Source: Cymbomonas tetramitiformis
Lineage: Eukaryota; Chlorophyta; Pyramimonadophyceae; Pyramimonadales; Pyramimonadaceae
NCBI GenBank assembly: GCA_001247695.2
Contig: LGRX02027676.1
Location: forward strand, 1 to 64,000
Reading direction: 5' to 3'
Length of the DNA stretch: 64,000 bases
The notes beneath the pieces were generated by a model that searched no databases, was not told the origin of the DNA, and saw only the letters and a program-made list of their open reading frames with translations. A program made the translations under genes and the position numbers. Positions 50,400 to 60,047 of this stretch are shown one piece after another (the first letter of the stretch is position 1; every line of letters begins with the position of its first letter).

Positions 50400-51965
50400 T
50401 CAGCCCTTGATATCGTGCACCTCATCGACCAGTTGGCATTCCGGAACTACTCCATCCTTAAAGCAATTCCTAGCCACCTCCATCAAATGCTCGATGTCCC
50501 AAACGTTCAGCCTCCTCAAAGCCACAGAAAACCTTGAAAACATCTGATCGATATTTTCGTGTGTAGGTCCCACGATCAAATAGTTGATCTTCGCCTTGCG
50601 GAATACCCCACGTTTGACCAGCATGGCACAATAAGCAATCAAGAAGTGGCTCTTATTGCTGCTTACATTGTCCAGTTGTAGATACAATACTTCCGGTAAC
50701 GGATGCCCACCCGATCGTCGATGCTGATGAAGTCGCGCTGCTGCCCGCTGTATGACGTTCGCAAGATAGTTCGAGTTGTCAGAGTAGTTATGACTGAAAT
50801 TGAATTCCATAAAACGGCCGATGCCTTCGATGAGTATCCCTATGCAGTGGGTATCTATCAATGCCTTATCGTCTTTGACCCAAGAGGGAATTCGACGAAA
50901 GTGAGGCAATTGTGTGGTACGTTGTGTCATGCCATCGATGGTCATGGTAGTATATTTCCACCACTTCGGGTTGCCTTTTGCTGCGCTGGATTTCTGAATG
51001 TGTATGTAGTACTTCTCCCGTTCAGCCCTTGCATCCATTCGATGAGCTTGCAATAGATTTTCGATTCGTACTGCAACGCAAACACATTCAGGTAAGTGGT
51101 CACGTGTATGAACAAGCAGTATTTATCTACACGGCAAGATTGGGTTTTCTTTTTAACACACCTCTCATTTCGGCCGGGGCGACTTGCTTGTGAAGCTCTG
51201 CGGTCGAGCAGATCTTGCACTCTGAGAACTTGCAAATCTTCGGACACTTAAGCCACTTGAAGTGTTTTCTCCAGATCGTATACCAGTATGGCTCGCTGAC
51301 CTTGAATCTGTCAGAACCAAAGGCTGGAATCTCTTCGATAAACTTTTCGTAGACGTCAAGCTTTGTCATTCCTTGAGGCAGATGTGTTTCTTTCTTGTCC
51401 GGTTGATGTTGACCTTGCTTGCTCTTTGACAATTTTCTGCAGAAAGGTTTTCGCTGCTGAAACCTTTAGAGAGTTTTTTGGAATATATGACAAGCCCTGT
51501 ACTTGCACTTGTTCGCTGTTTCCGTGCAGCCTGAAAATGAAAAAAGGTATATTATTATAATGAAGCTGTTGTAAAGAATGCTGGGCGCATATATGAAAAC
51601 TTTAAATCGGTTTACCTGTTAAGTTTTCTTCCGGCAAATAAATCCTTTATTAGCTTCGTCAGCCGTTCATGAGATATCGGCAAACATTTCTCATAGAACT
51701 TGCGACACACACGCTGAGAGCCAATGGCAAATTTGAGAACTGGTGCATCTTGATCTGAAAAGTCGGACGAGTTTTTAAGGGTAGATATGATCCATTGTCT
51801 CTGCATTCCTTGAAGACTGTTCTCTTTAGGATATGCCGCGTTCAAGGTCCAGAATTCAGAGCGAAGATCCTTGACGTCTTGTTTAGAAATATTCGACGAA
51901 CATAACCTCTTACAGCGACATGAGAAATTGAACACGTCATTCAATGAAGGCGGTACAAGTAAGTC
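50400..51965 (-). pseudogene. DUF7869-type transposon-associated protein, multi-exon, frameshifted
   Basis: Three exons are supported: 51965-51616, 51530-51162 and 51070-50400, with GT-AG introns of 85 and 91 nt and matching phases. Exon 1 has a Cys-rich start (CRCKRLC). Exon 2 carries HQPDKKETHLP, KHFKWLKCP and a Cys cluster. Exon 3 has the family hallmarks IDGMTQRTTQLPHF, LQLDNVSSNK and GPTHENIDQMFSRF. From memory, such proteins are common in protist and animal genomes and are thought to derive from transposons; the acidic residues resemble a DDE-type nuclease. A 4-bp TTGC duplication at 51414-51421 shifts the frame of exon 2, and the exon's length fits the flanking intron phases only without it. 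Exons upstream of 51966 are missing or lie in the repeat region. Confidence 0.7.
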
Positions 51966-52004
51966 CTGCAATCGAAATGCATGCAAATTAGTTTTTTGCT
52001 GGAG

Positions 52005-52195
52005 TCGTCGAGCTGAAGGGCGACTCATCCGCAGATGAGCCGCCCGCTGGAGTCGCCGATCTGAAGGGCGAGTCTTTCGCGGATGAGTCGCCCGCTGGAG
52101 TCGCCGGGCTGAAGGGCGAGTCTTCCGCGGATGAGTCGCCCGCTGGAGTCGCCGAGCTGAAGGGCGACTCATCCGCGGATGAGTCGCCCGCTATA
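52005..52195. repeat. 48-bp tandem repeat
   Basis: About four copies of a 48-bp unit (CTGAAGGGCGAGTCTTCCGC and following, ending CCCGCTGGAGTCGCC) just upstream of the first identified exon of the DUF7869-type gene. The phase is kept, so it reads as an Arg/Ser/Pro repeat. Confidence 0.9.
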
Positions 52196-52274
52196 TATTG
52201 CCCTCCCCGTCCGTCGAATCGTGCGGGGCGCGCGACCATACTGATGGTGATGACGCTGCGACGATGGTGGGAAT

Positions 52275-52935
52275 ATCATCTGCTTGCAATGTGGGCTGTA
52301 GCTTAGTGCTGCTGGTGGGGCAGCGCGTTTGCGCCGAAGGCTGCAGCTCAGCACTGCTGATAGGGCAGCACGCCTGCACCGTGGGCTGCAGCTTAGCGCT
52401 GCTGATAGGACAGCACGCCTGCGCCGTGAACTGCAACTCAGCACTGCTGATAGGGCAGCGCGCCTGCGCCGTGGACTGCAGCTCAGCACTGCGGATAGGG
52501 CAGCGCGTTTGCGCCGAAGGCCGCAGCTCATCACTGCTGATAGGGCAGCACGCCTGCGCCGTGGGCTGCAGCTCAACACTGCGGGTTGGGCAGCGCGTTT
52601 GCGCCGAAGGCTGCAGCTCAGCGCTGCTGATAGGGCAGCACGTCTGCGCCGTGGGCTGCGGCTCAGCGCTGCTGATAGGGCAGCACGCATGCGCCGTGGG
52701 CTGCAGCTCAGCACTGCTGATAGGGCAGCACGCCTGCGCCGTGGACTGCAGCTCAGCACTGCGAATAGGGCAGCGCGTTTGCGCCGAAGGCCGCAGCTCA
52801 GCTCTGCTGATAGGGCAGCACGCTTGCGCCGTGGGCTGCAGCTCAGCACTGCTTATAGGGCAGCACACCTGCGCCGTGGGCTGCAGCTCAGCATTGCTGA
52901 TAGGGCAGCACGCCTGCGCTGTGGACTGCAGCTCA
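52275..52935. repeat. 45-bp coding-phase minisatellite, array B
   Basis: About 14 copies of a 45-bp unit containing GGGCTGCAGCTCAGCACTGC and GATAGGGCAGC. It is closely related to arrays A and C. On the minus strand it reads as a 15-residue repeat around CCPISSAELQPTAQA. Confidence 0.93.
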
Positions 52936-53011
52936 GCCGGTGTGCCAACTTCCGCTCTCCGTGCGTCTCGTAATTGCGACGAAAACCGGGAGGCCAACTC
53001 ATGGGCCGTAC

Positions 53012-54184
53012 TCACCCCCCTTTCCGTCGCATGAAGTCAGGGTGTGCTGCTAATCCTCGAGACATACCCTGTTGCGACATAGCTGACTCCCCATAACAGG
53101 TCTTGCTGCGCATCTCCGAACCCTGTGGCCGTTGTAGCGACCGCTGCTGCCGCGGGAGTCTTTGCCCATTAGAGGCTAGATTGTGGGATTGCTGCCGTTG
53201 CTCCTGCCGCCAAGGCCGTTGCGCCGCCTCTCGTTGTTGTTGCAGCAGGGACACTACCGACGAGAATAGTACCTTGCACACCATCGAGCTGGTCCGCGAA
53301 CGGCTGTGCAGCCTGCGTGTGCCATCCACCTTGGCAGCTGCCAGTGCCCACATGTTGTCGGAGGTCTGGTTGGGGACCCTGCCTTTTTGCAGTACCTCGC
53401 CTTTTCCCGACGATGCAGCCATCAAATCAATCGTCACCATACGGTGGCATATATCTCCTCTCTTCATTAGCCATAGAGTTGTGCTGCATGTACTGGGCAG
53501 ACTCCACAACTGCGCGTGCTGCACCCCACTTCCCGAGAGGTGCACAAATGCTCTGGCAGGCGGTGGCCATGGCGGTGGCATGCTGCGACTCTGCACCGGC
53601 TTGCAGTTTATCGGCCTCGTATCTATATTGGCACTTATATTACTTAGAGAAGACATTCCCAGTACCTCATCCACAGTCCCCAACGTCAGGTGCTGCTGCG
53701 CGTCCATGAGCTCCGTCTCCGATGGCAACAATCGTATATGCAAGCGGTCAAACATATCCGTATCCGCCAAAATCCCACCGGGCGTGCACATGTGGGCTAC
53801 TACCGTTTCTCCAAGCATGTGCAAGTGCTGAGCCACTGCTGCCTCACCTTGCTTAGTCTCGATTGACGGTTCTTCATTACATTGAACCAACTCTGGCGTT
53901 AAATGTCGAAGTAGTACCGCCACCGGTTGTTGAGGTAACAAGGCCGTGGTCTGCATTAGAAGCACTGCTGCAGATTGTTGGGACGACAAGGCCGTGAGCA
54001 GTGGAGGTAGCGCCTCGGCCGTACAGCCGTTGGGCGCCGCGCCAGGCTGAGGAGACTGTGCCTTAGTCGTGCAGCTGCCGGACGTCGCGCTAGGCTGCTG
54101 AGAAAGCGCCTCGGACGTGCAGCCGCCGGGTAACGTGCCAGGCTGCGGAGGCAGCGCCTCAACCGTGCAGCCGCTGGATGTCAT
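53012..54184 (-). CDS. Hypothetical Gln/Ser-rich ORF
   Basis: 390 residues from an ATG at 54184. The first 70 residues are 48-bp array units; the rest is non-repetitive, with EEPSIETKQGEAAVAQHLHM, a Pro/Trp-rich middle and a Gln/Arg-rich end. I do not recognise it. It could be an upstream exon of the DUF7869-type gene on the same strand or an unconstrained open frame in GC-rich DNA. Confidence 0.25.
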   Translation of the reverse strand: MTSSGCTVEALPPQPGTLPGGCTSEALSQQPSATSGSCTTKAQSPQPGAAPNGCTAEALPPLLTALSSQQSAAVLLMQTTALLPQQPVAVLLRHLTPELVQCNEEPSIETKQGEAAVAQHLHMLGETVVAHMCTPGGILADTDMFDRLHIRLLPSETELMDAQQHLTLGTVDEVLGMSSLSNISANIDTRPINCKPVQSRSMPPPWPPPARAFVHLSGSGVQHAQLWSLPSTCSTTLWLMKRGDICHRMVTIDLMAASSGKGEVLQKGRVPNQTSDNMWALAAAKVDGTRRLHSRSRTSSMVCKVLFSSVVSLLQQQREAAQRPWRQEQRQQSHNLASNGQRLPRQQRSLQRPQGSEMRSKTCYGESAMSQQGMSRGLAAHPDFMRRKGG

Positions 54185-55800
54185 ACTAGGCTACAGATGT
54201 AGCGTCTCGGTCATGCAGCCACTGGGTGCCGTGCCAAGCTGCGGAGGCTGTGCCTCGGCCGTGCAACCACTGGGCGCCGTGCCAGGCTGCGCAGGCAGTT
54301 CCTCAACCGTGCAGCCGCTGGGTAACACGCCAGGCTGCAGAGGCAGCGCTATTGCCGTGCAGCCGCTGGACGTCGCGCTAGGCTGCTGAGACAGCGCCAT
54401 GACCATGCGGCCGTTGGGCATTGCGCCAGGCTGTGGAGGCAGCGCCTTGGCCGTGCAGCCGCTGGCCATCCTGCCGAGCTGCGAAGGCTGTACCTCGGCC
54501 GTGCAGCCGCTGGTCATCATGCCGGGCTGTGGAGGTTGCGCCTTTGTCGTGCAGCCGCTGGCCATCCTGCCGGACTGCGGAAGCTGCGCCTTGGTCGTGC
54601 CGCCGTTGGGCAACGTGCCAACCTGCGCAAGTCGCGCCTTGGTCGTGCAGCCGCTGTGCGCCATGCCAGGCTGCGGAGGCAGCGTCTTGGTTGTGCAACC
54701 GCTGGGCATCATGCAAGGCTGCAGAGGTTGCGCCATGGTTGTATAGCTGTTGGGCGTCGCGCCGAGCTGCAGAGGCAGCACCATGGTCGTGTAGCCGCAG
54801 GGTATTGCGCCACATTGCTGAGGCAGCGCCTCGGCTGTGCAGCCGTTGGGCGTCGCGCAAGGCTGCGGAGGCTGAGCCCCGGCCGTGCAGCGGATGTGTA
54901 TTGCGCATGGCTGCAGACGATGTGCCTTGGACGTGCGGCCGATGGGCATTGCGCATGGCTGCAGAGGCAACGCCTGCGTGGGCTGCTGGGACAGCGCTTG
55001 CGTGGGCTGCTGGGGCAGTGCCGGTGTTAGCTGCTGGGGTAGTGCCAGTGTTAGCTGCTGGTGCGTGGGCTGCTTGGGCAGCGCCTGCGTGGGTTGCTGG
55101 GGCAGCATCTGCGTGGGCTGCTGGGGCAGCGCCTGCGTGGGCAGCTGAGGCAGCACTGGCGTCGGCTGCTGAGATGGCGCCTGTGTGAGCTGATGAGGCA
55201 ACGTCTGCGTAGTCCGCTGAGGGAGTGCCTGTGTGGCCTGCTGAGGCAGCACGTCTGTGGAAAGCTGCACCTCGGTCGTGCAACTGCTGGGCACCGCGCC
55301 AGATTGCGGAGGTTGCACCTTGATTGACCATGCAGCCGTTGGGCATCGCGCCGGGCTGCAAGGGCTGGGCCTCAACCGTGCAGCCGCTGGGCTCCGCGCC
55401 AGACTGTGGAGGCTGCGCCTTGACCATGCAGCCGCTGAGAACCACGCCGGGCTGCGGAGGCTGCGCCTCGGCCATGCAATCGCTGGGCACCACGCCAGAC
55501 TGCGGGGGCTGCGCCTCGGCCGTGCAGTCACTGGGCATCGCGCCGGCCTGCAGAGACTGCACCTCGGCCATGCTGCCGCTGAGCACCACGCCGGGCTGCG
55601 GAGGCTGCGCCTCGACCGTGCAGCCGCCGGGCACCACGCCAGACTGCGGGGGCTTCGCCTCAACCATGCAGTCACTGGGCACCGCGCCGGGCTGCAGATA
55701 CTGCGCCTCGGCCGTGCTACCCCTGAGCACCACGCCAGGCTGCGAAGGCTGCGCCTCGACCGTGCAGCCGCTGGGCACCACGCTAGACTGCGGAGGCTGC
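54100..55800. repeat. 48-bp coding-phase minisatellite, array D
   Basis: About 35 degenerate copies of a 48-bp unit built on GTGCAGCCGCTGGGC and GCCAGGCTGCGGAGGC. On the minus strand it reads as a 16-residue repeat (AEAQPPQPGVVPSDC-like). A subsection at 54975-55250 has GGCTGCTGGGGCAGCGCCTG units of another length. Very long frames on both strands (up to about 600 codons) result from the repeat. Confidence 0.9.
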
Positions 55801-55804
55801 GTCG

Positions 55805-56050
55805 TGGGCTGTAGCTCAGCACTGCTGATAGGGCAGCACGCCTGCGCTGTGGGCTGCAGCTCAGCACTGCGGGTTGGGGAGCGCGTTTGCGCCGAAGGCT
55901 GCAGCTCAGCGCTGCTGATAGGGCAGCACGCATGCGTCGTGGGCTGCAGCTCAGCACTGCTGATAGGGCAGCACGCCTGCGTTGTGGGCTGCAGCTCAGC
56001 ACTGCTGATAGGGCAGCACGCATGCGTCGTGGGCTGCATCTTAGCGCTGC
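55805..56050. repeat. 45-bp coding-phase minisatellite, array C
   Basis: Five or so copies of the array B unit directly next to array D and just before the splice acceptor of the next ORF. Confidence 0.9.
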
Positions 56051-56087
56051 TTGTGGCTGTCCATCCCCCCTTCTCTACAAACGGCAG

Positions 56088-57262
56088 TGGACTACTCTGA
56101 GACGGTGAAGAACGCCGAAACCGAAATCGAAGGCCACGAAGGTGACTTGGAGAACGAGGACTTTCTCCAGACACTGAAGATCACGAGACACAACGTCCAG
56201 AACATCGCGCGCTTCACTGGACGCGAGCTGAGTGAAGTCAGAAGGCAGTGCGAGGAGACCCTGACCAGGAAGCGTCTCGACGTTGGCTCACTGGCAGTTG
56301 ACGGTTTGTCGCGTAAGGTGGACGCATCGGGTGTCGCTAAGGTAAAAACCGCCCTCTCACTTCACGTAAAAAAGCATTCTCATAACTACTGCTCTTGCAT
56401 TAAGCGCCATTGGCCATTCAAAGTCTTCATTTCTATAAACATTACGACAACGTGCATTCTAACTAGTGCAAAAGCGCAGACTCCCTTCATCAAAGTTCAG
56501 CTAAAGAGCGAGGACGAAGCTGCCGCAATTCTCGAGCTGGGAATCCTTTTGGTGGACGGGCAGCGTTTTAACATCACCCCCAAGTCTTCAAGGCTGACTC
56601 GATTCTACCTGTTCCTGCGTGCTTCCGCTCCCAATCTCCAAGTCTCAATGGAAAACATCACTTCATTCCTGCTCACGACTCCATTTTCAAGCTCTGTAAA
56701 GCGGGTTGTTTTCCAACAGACATTCACAGAGCAACCAGGCAAGGGCAGAGGATCACGGTTGGTCAGAAGGATTTACGCAGTTCTTAGGCCCCCAGTAGCA
56801 GCAGCACCGGAACCGGCAGTACTTGACATCCAAAACCCGGATCACGCAGTTTACTTCATTCCCCTTCAATACATCTACAACCCTGTAGGAGTAGTCCTGA
56901 TTACCCAGTGCAGTGCCCACGAGTGTTTCAAGTGTGCCCCATCTCCTAAAAGGTTCGGTCATTGCTCCAAAAACTGTATGGACAGCGGAAAAGGGAAGGG
57001 AAAGGGGAAAGGATCTGGTAAAGGAAAAGGATCCGGAGGAGGAGGCCCACCAGGATTCCCACCAGGAGGCCCACCGGGACCGCCGAGTACCCCCACAAAA
57101 AACTCAGCCAAGTGGGAAGCAGCTAAAGCTAAAGCATTGAAGAGAAAGCTCACCCCCTCAGCTCTCAGCCCTGCTCACAAGATCCCCGCAGGAGGCAGCC
57201 AGAGACCACCCCTGACACAGGAAGGTGACGAAGGAATTAATCTTGCTGAAGGTAGATACTGA
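56088..57262 (+). CDS. LINE ORF1-like protein with RRM-like region and zinc knuckle
   Basis: Frame open from an acceptor-like CCCCCCTTCTCTACAAACGGCAG at 56087; the first in-frame ATG is only at 56648, so the start is probably a spliced exon. Near residues 20-85 is a helical region; about 130-230 resembles an RNA-recognition fold (FIKVQLKSEDEAAAILELG). Then a Cys/His cluster (CFKCAPSPKRFGHC, then CSKNC), a Gly/Lys-rich and a Pro-rich linker, and a basic tail. By layout this is the RNA-binding ORF1 of a second LINE-like element. Confidence 0.6.
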
Positions 57263-57333
57263 GAAATTAGCCTGCTCAATCCGTCTCTTCTCTCTGAACA
57301 CTTTCTCAGACTTTGTGATCCCGTGCATCTGAT

Positions 57334-58836
57334 ATGCAAGTGACCCACACTAGCATTCCTGCAACCAGAAAAGCCAATCTCTTCCTGGCTCTGCTCATTG
57401 TAACCCATCGGCCAGCAGTAAATTTAAGTATGCACAGCAAATATTTAAACCCCTGCTCTTGCACCGCATTTTCTTTTGTAACTGCTGTACACTCCCCACA
57501 GTTTGTCTCACCACACAATGCATATTTTTACCAACTCCAAAAGCTCACCCCAGAAGCAGAGCACGGACATATATATGGCCCAAAATTCACTCTCAAACTT
57601 GCATTATATAGTCACCTTCATCATATGGACCCTTCTGTGAACGGCACACTGTCACTAAACAAATGCAAAGCACCCAACTGGCATAATAATAACCTGCCAC
57701 TTGATAAACACTTATGCAATGAATACAGTTCCTCACATAGCTCACCTCCCGAGGCACCCGAACCAACAAACTTACAAGATAACCTGCACCGGTTACTCAA
57801 CACTACAATATTAATAAATAGCCACACACGGTGCCTAGCTAACTTAAGAGGACGGGAAAACAAAGCAGGAAACACTACACAATATGCAGGTAACTTAACA
57901 CGGCATACTGATAACTCAATGCATTATACAGAAAGTTTGATAACATTTACACGGTGCTTAGAAAACAACATGCGGTCAACAAATAACACAAATAACACAA
58001 ATAAACCCATATACTTTCCGAAGCGGTTTGCTGCTAACCTGAAGCGGGTCACGGCAAACTTAGCTTGGTGTTTACACAACTTAGAACTGAATGCAATACA
58101 CCGTAATAGTACTGATAAAATAATTTTACGAGAGGCCCGGGGGCACGAACACATGATTTTAGGGGAAAAGGCGGCTATAAGCACCAAAATAATGGGAAAC
58201 CCTAACCTCTTGAGTCGATACCTAGTGAATATGGGACGGGTAGAGGTGCGTAGGAGTAAAATTGGGCGAAAATATTTCACACAATGCTTATATATGACAA
58301 TAAGGGATAGTAAGGAAAAAATAAAGGCAAACGGACAACCTTGGACCGGAAGCGAATTGCATGAGGCACAATTCGTTAAAAATCGAAATTTTGCAAAAAA
58401 GAGCCTAGAACCAAAAAATTTCAGGGAAGGGACCCGAGGACATATACGAAGCCATGTGCGAAAGAGGAATGCCCAAATAAACGATATGGTAGCTGAGGGG
58501 AGGCAACAAGTGGGTGTAACGCGTAACACGGAGAGCACAATAATGCTCAGAAGCCACGGGAATGGGGGAAGCAAGGTGCGCACTGGTCTTGCAAAAGACA
58601 CACGGGATGTAGTCAAGCGGGCTACAGATAAACTAATACGGAGCTCGGAAATAATGCGGCGATATATTGCAAATCTGACACGGTGGACGGAAAACTTAAA
58701 AAAGTATACTTTCAATCTGATATGGACCGAAAATAAATCAATACCTTCTGTCGGTAAAACTACAAGTCACCCTGAGAACTTAAGACTGTACTTAGTAAAC
58801 CCAGCACGGACCGAGACATATTTTAAATGGAGATAA
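57334..58836 (+). CDS. Basic Asn/Thr/Arg-rich ORF of the second LINE-like element
   Basis: 500 residues from an ATG. The middle repeats a loose pattern of Asn-Leu followed by Thr/Arg (NLTRHTDNS, NLKRVTANL, NLTRWTENLKKY). I do not recognise a domain. Its ATGG...TAA end overlaps the start of the Ulp1 ORF by 10 bp, which is typical of coupled ORFs in non-LTR elements. It matches the basic ORF at 39720-40721 in position and character. Confidence 0.5.
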   Translation: MQVTHTSIPATRKANLFLALLIVTHRPAVNLSMHSKYLNPCSCTAFSFVTAVHSPQFVSPHNAYFYQLQKLTPEAEHGHIYGPKFTLKLALYSHLHHMDPSVNGTLSLNKCKAPNWHNNNLPLDKHLCNEYSSSHSSPPEAPEPTNLQDNLHRLLNTTILINSHTRCLANLRGRENKAGNTTQYAGNLTRHTDNSMHYTESLITFTRCLENNMRSTNNTNNTNKPIYFPKRFAANLKRVTANLAWCLHNLELNAIHRNSTDKIILREARGHEHMILGEKAAISTKIMGNPNLLSRYLVNMGRVEVRRSKIGRKYFTQCLYMTIRDSKEKIKANGQPWTGSELHEAQFVKNRNFAKKSLEPKNFREGTRGHIRSHVRKRNAQINDMVAEGRQQVGVTRNTESTIMLRSHGNGGSKVRTGLAKDTRDVVKRATDKLIRSSEIMRRYIANLTRWTENLKKYTFNLIWTENKSIPSVGKTTSHPENLRLYLVNPARTETYFKWR

Positions 58837-60047
58837 TACTTGATAAAGACATAAGCGGCAGCATAATTATGACATATTACATAATGCGACACCTCTTGAG
58901 ATGTGAGGAGAATATTAAGACACGAGCAGAACTGCAAAAAATCATCTACGGGCCCGCTATCATGCTTTTTCATTTAATGGCGGGACTCAGCAAAATGAAG
59001 TTGAACTCTAAACAATATTTTCCAGGGCCTAGAGTCATAATACACTTAGCTCACAAGAGACCTAAGGCATGCAAAAGGATCAGCAAGGGCGCCTTGAAAT
59101 ACATGATACAAAACCCCCAAATGGCATGGCTATGGGAGAGGGCACGGACCCAAAATATAAAGAAATCTAAAATGAAATCACCCCTAAAAATAACGAAACG
59201 TAAAATCCACCGCAAGAAGGGCAATGACACCGAACAACATAATATGCCTAAACCTGATCAGATGTTAAGCGGTGGTGCAAGCACCGAAGATAATGCAATA
59301 GATGGAAATAGGATGGCCACGGAATCACTGTACTCAGAAAAGGGGTGGTTAAATGCAACCCATGTCGGTGACGTAATGAAAATCCGGGACCCGAGTACCA
59401 TTGCCCCCATGGACCTCACAGACATGATGCTAAAAATGACATTGGAGGATCAAAAATTCACACAACTCATTATCAGTAGACTCAAGAAATATGGCCACAC
59501 ACAAATAGGCGTGTGTGACAATATACACTGGCGCCTCATAATGATCCGCTTGTCATCACCTGGGAAAATAGAAGCTTACATATATGACCCTTTTGGAGAT
59601 AGAGCCGAAAGAGAAACCATCAATACGATTGTGGTAGCACTCAGAACTTGGCTGGAAAATCTCAAAGCCACCACAGAACATAAGGTATTCACAATTACCA
59701 TTAGCAAAGATACATTCCAAACAGATACATACAACTGTGGCACATGGGTAGCAAAAACTGCTTTCAGATGGGCCCAATGGAACAGAGAAGTGGTACAGCG
59801 CCTTACCGGATTTCTTGGAGCGGGTACAAAGCGGCTTCGCCCGCTGCTCGTCACGATCGTAGCCCACTGCCGGTGGGGATTGGACCCCCATGCGGAAGAA
59901 GCCCCGCTGCGACTGCCCGCGCTGCTGCTGCTGCCGGCGCTGGCCGTGCTGCCGCTGCGGCGGGTCCTGCTGCCGCTGCACCACCGGCGTAGCTGCCTCG
60001 TACCTTTGCTGAACCAGCGCGGTCAGCTCGTAGATTTTGTCCAGTAG
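58827..60047 (+). CDS. Ulp1/C48 SUMO-protease-like protein of the second LINE-like element, chimeric C-terminus
   Basis: 406 residues from an ATG. Residues 220-325 carry the Ulp1 fold: VCDNIHWRLIMIRL (catalytic His), AYIYDPFGD (Asp) and TDTYNCGTWVAK (catalytic Cys in NCG). Ulp1 peptidases process or remove SUMO-type modifiers; element copies may process the element's own protein or its host partners. The last 75 residues, from about 59815, are antisense sequence of the gag pseudogene and not part of the family. No endonuclease or RT follows, so the element is cut at that junction. Confidence 0.8.
   Translation: MEIILDKDISGSIIMTYYIMRHLLRCEENIKTRAELQKIIYGPAIMLFHLMAGLSKMKLNSKQYFPGPRVIIHLAHKRPKACKRISKGALKYMIQNPQMAWLWERARTQNIKKSKMKSPLKITKRKIHRKKGNDTEQHNMPKPDQMLSGGASTEDNAIDGNRMATESLYSEKGWLNATHVGDVMKIRDPSTIAPMDLTDMMLKMTLEDQKFTQLIISRLKKYGHTQIGVCDNIHWRLIMIRLSSPGKIEAYIYDPFGDRAERETINTIVVALRTWLENLKATTEHKVFTITISKDTFQTDTYNCGTWVAKTAFRWAQWNREVVQRLTGFLGAGTKRLRPLLVTIVAHCRWGLDPHAEEAPLRLPALLLLPALAVLPLRRVLLPLHHRRSCLVPLLNQRGQLVDFVQ

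Noticed and set aside
48962..50425. 487-codon minus-strand frame (and similar frames at 52191-53015 and 54191-56174)
   Set aside because: Products of 45- and 48-bp arrays that are open on both strands; kept as repeats, with possible translation discussed as a finding.
56342..56474. 133-nt intron in the second ORF1
   Set aside because: It has GT and AG ends, but the frame is open straight through and removal would shift it.
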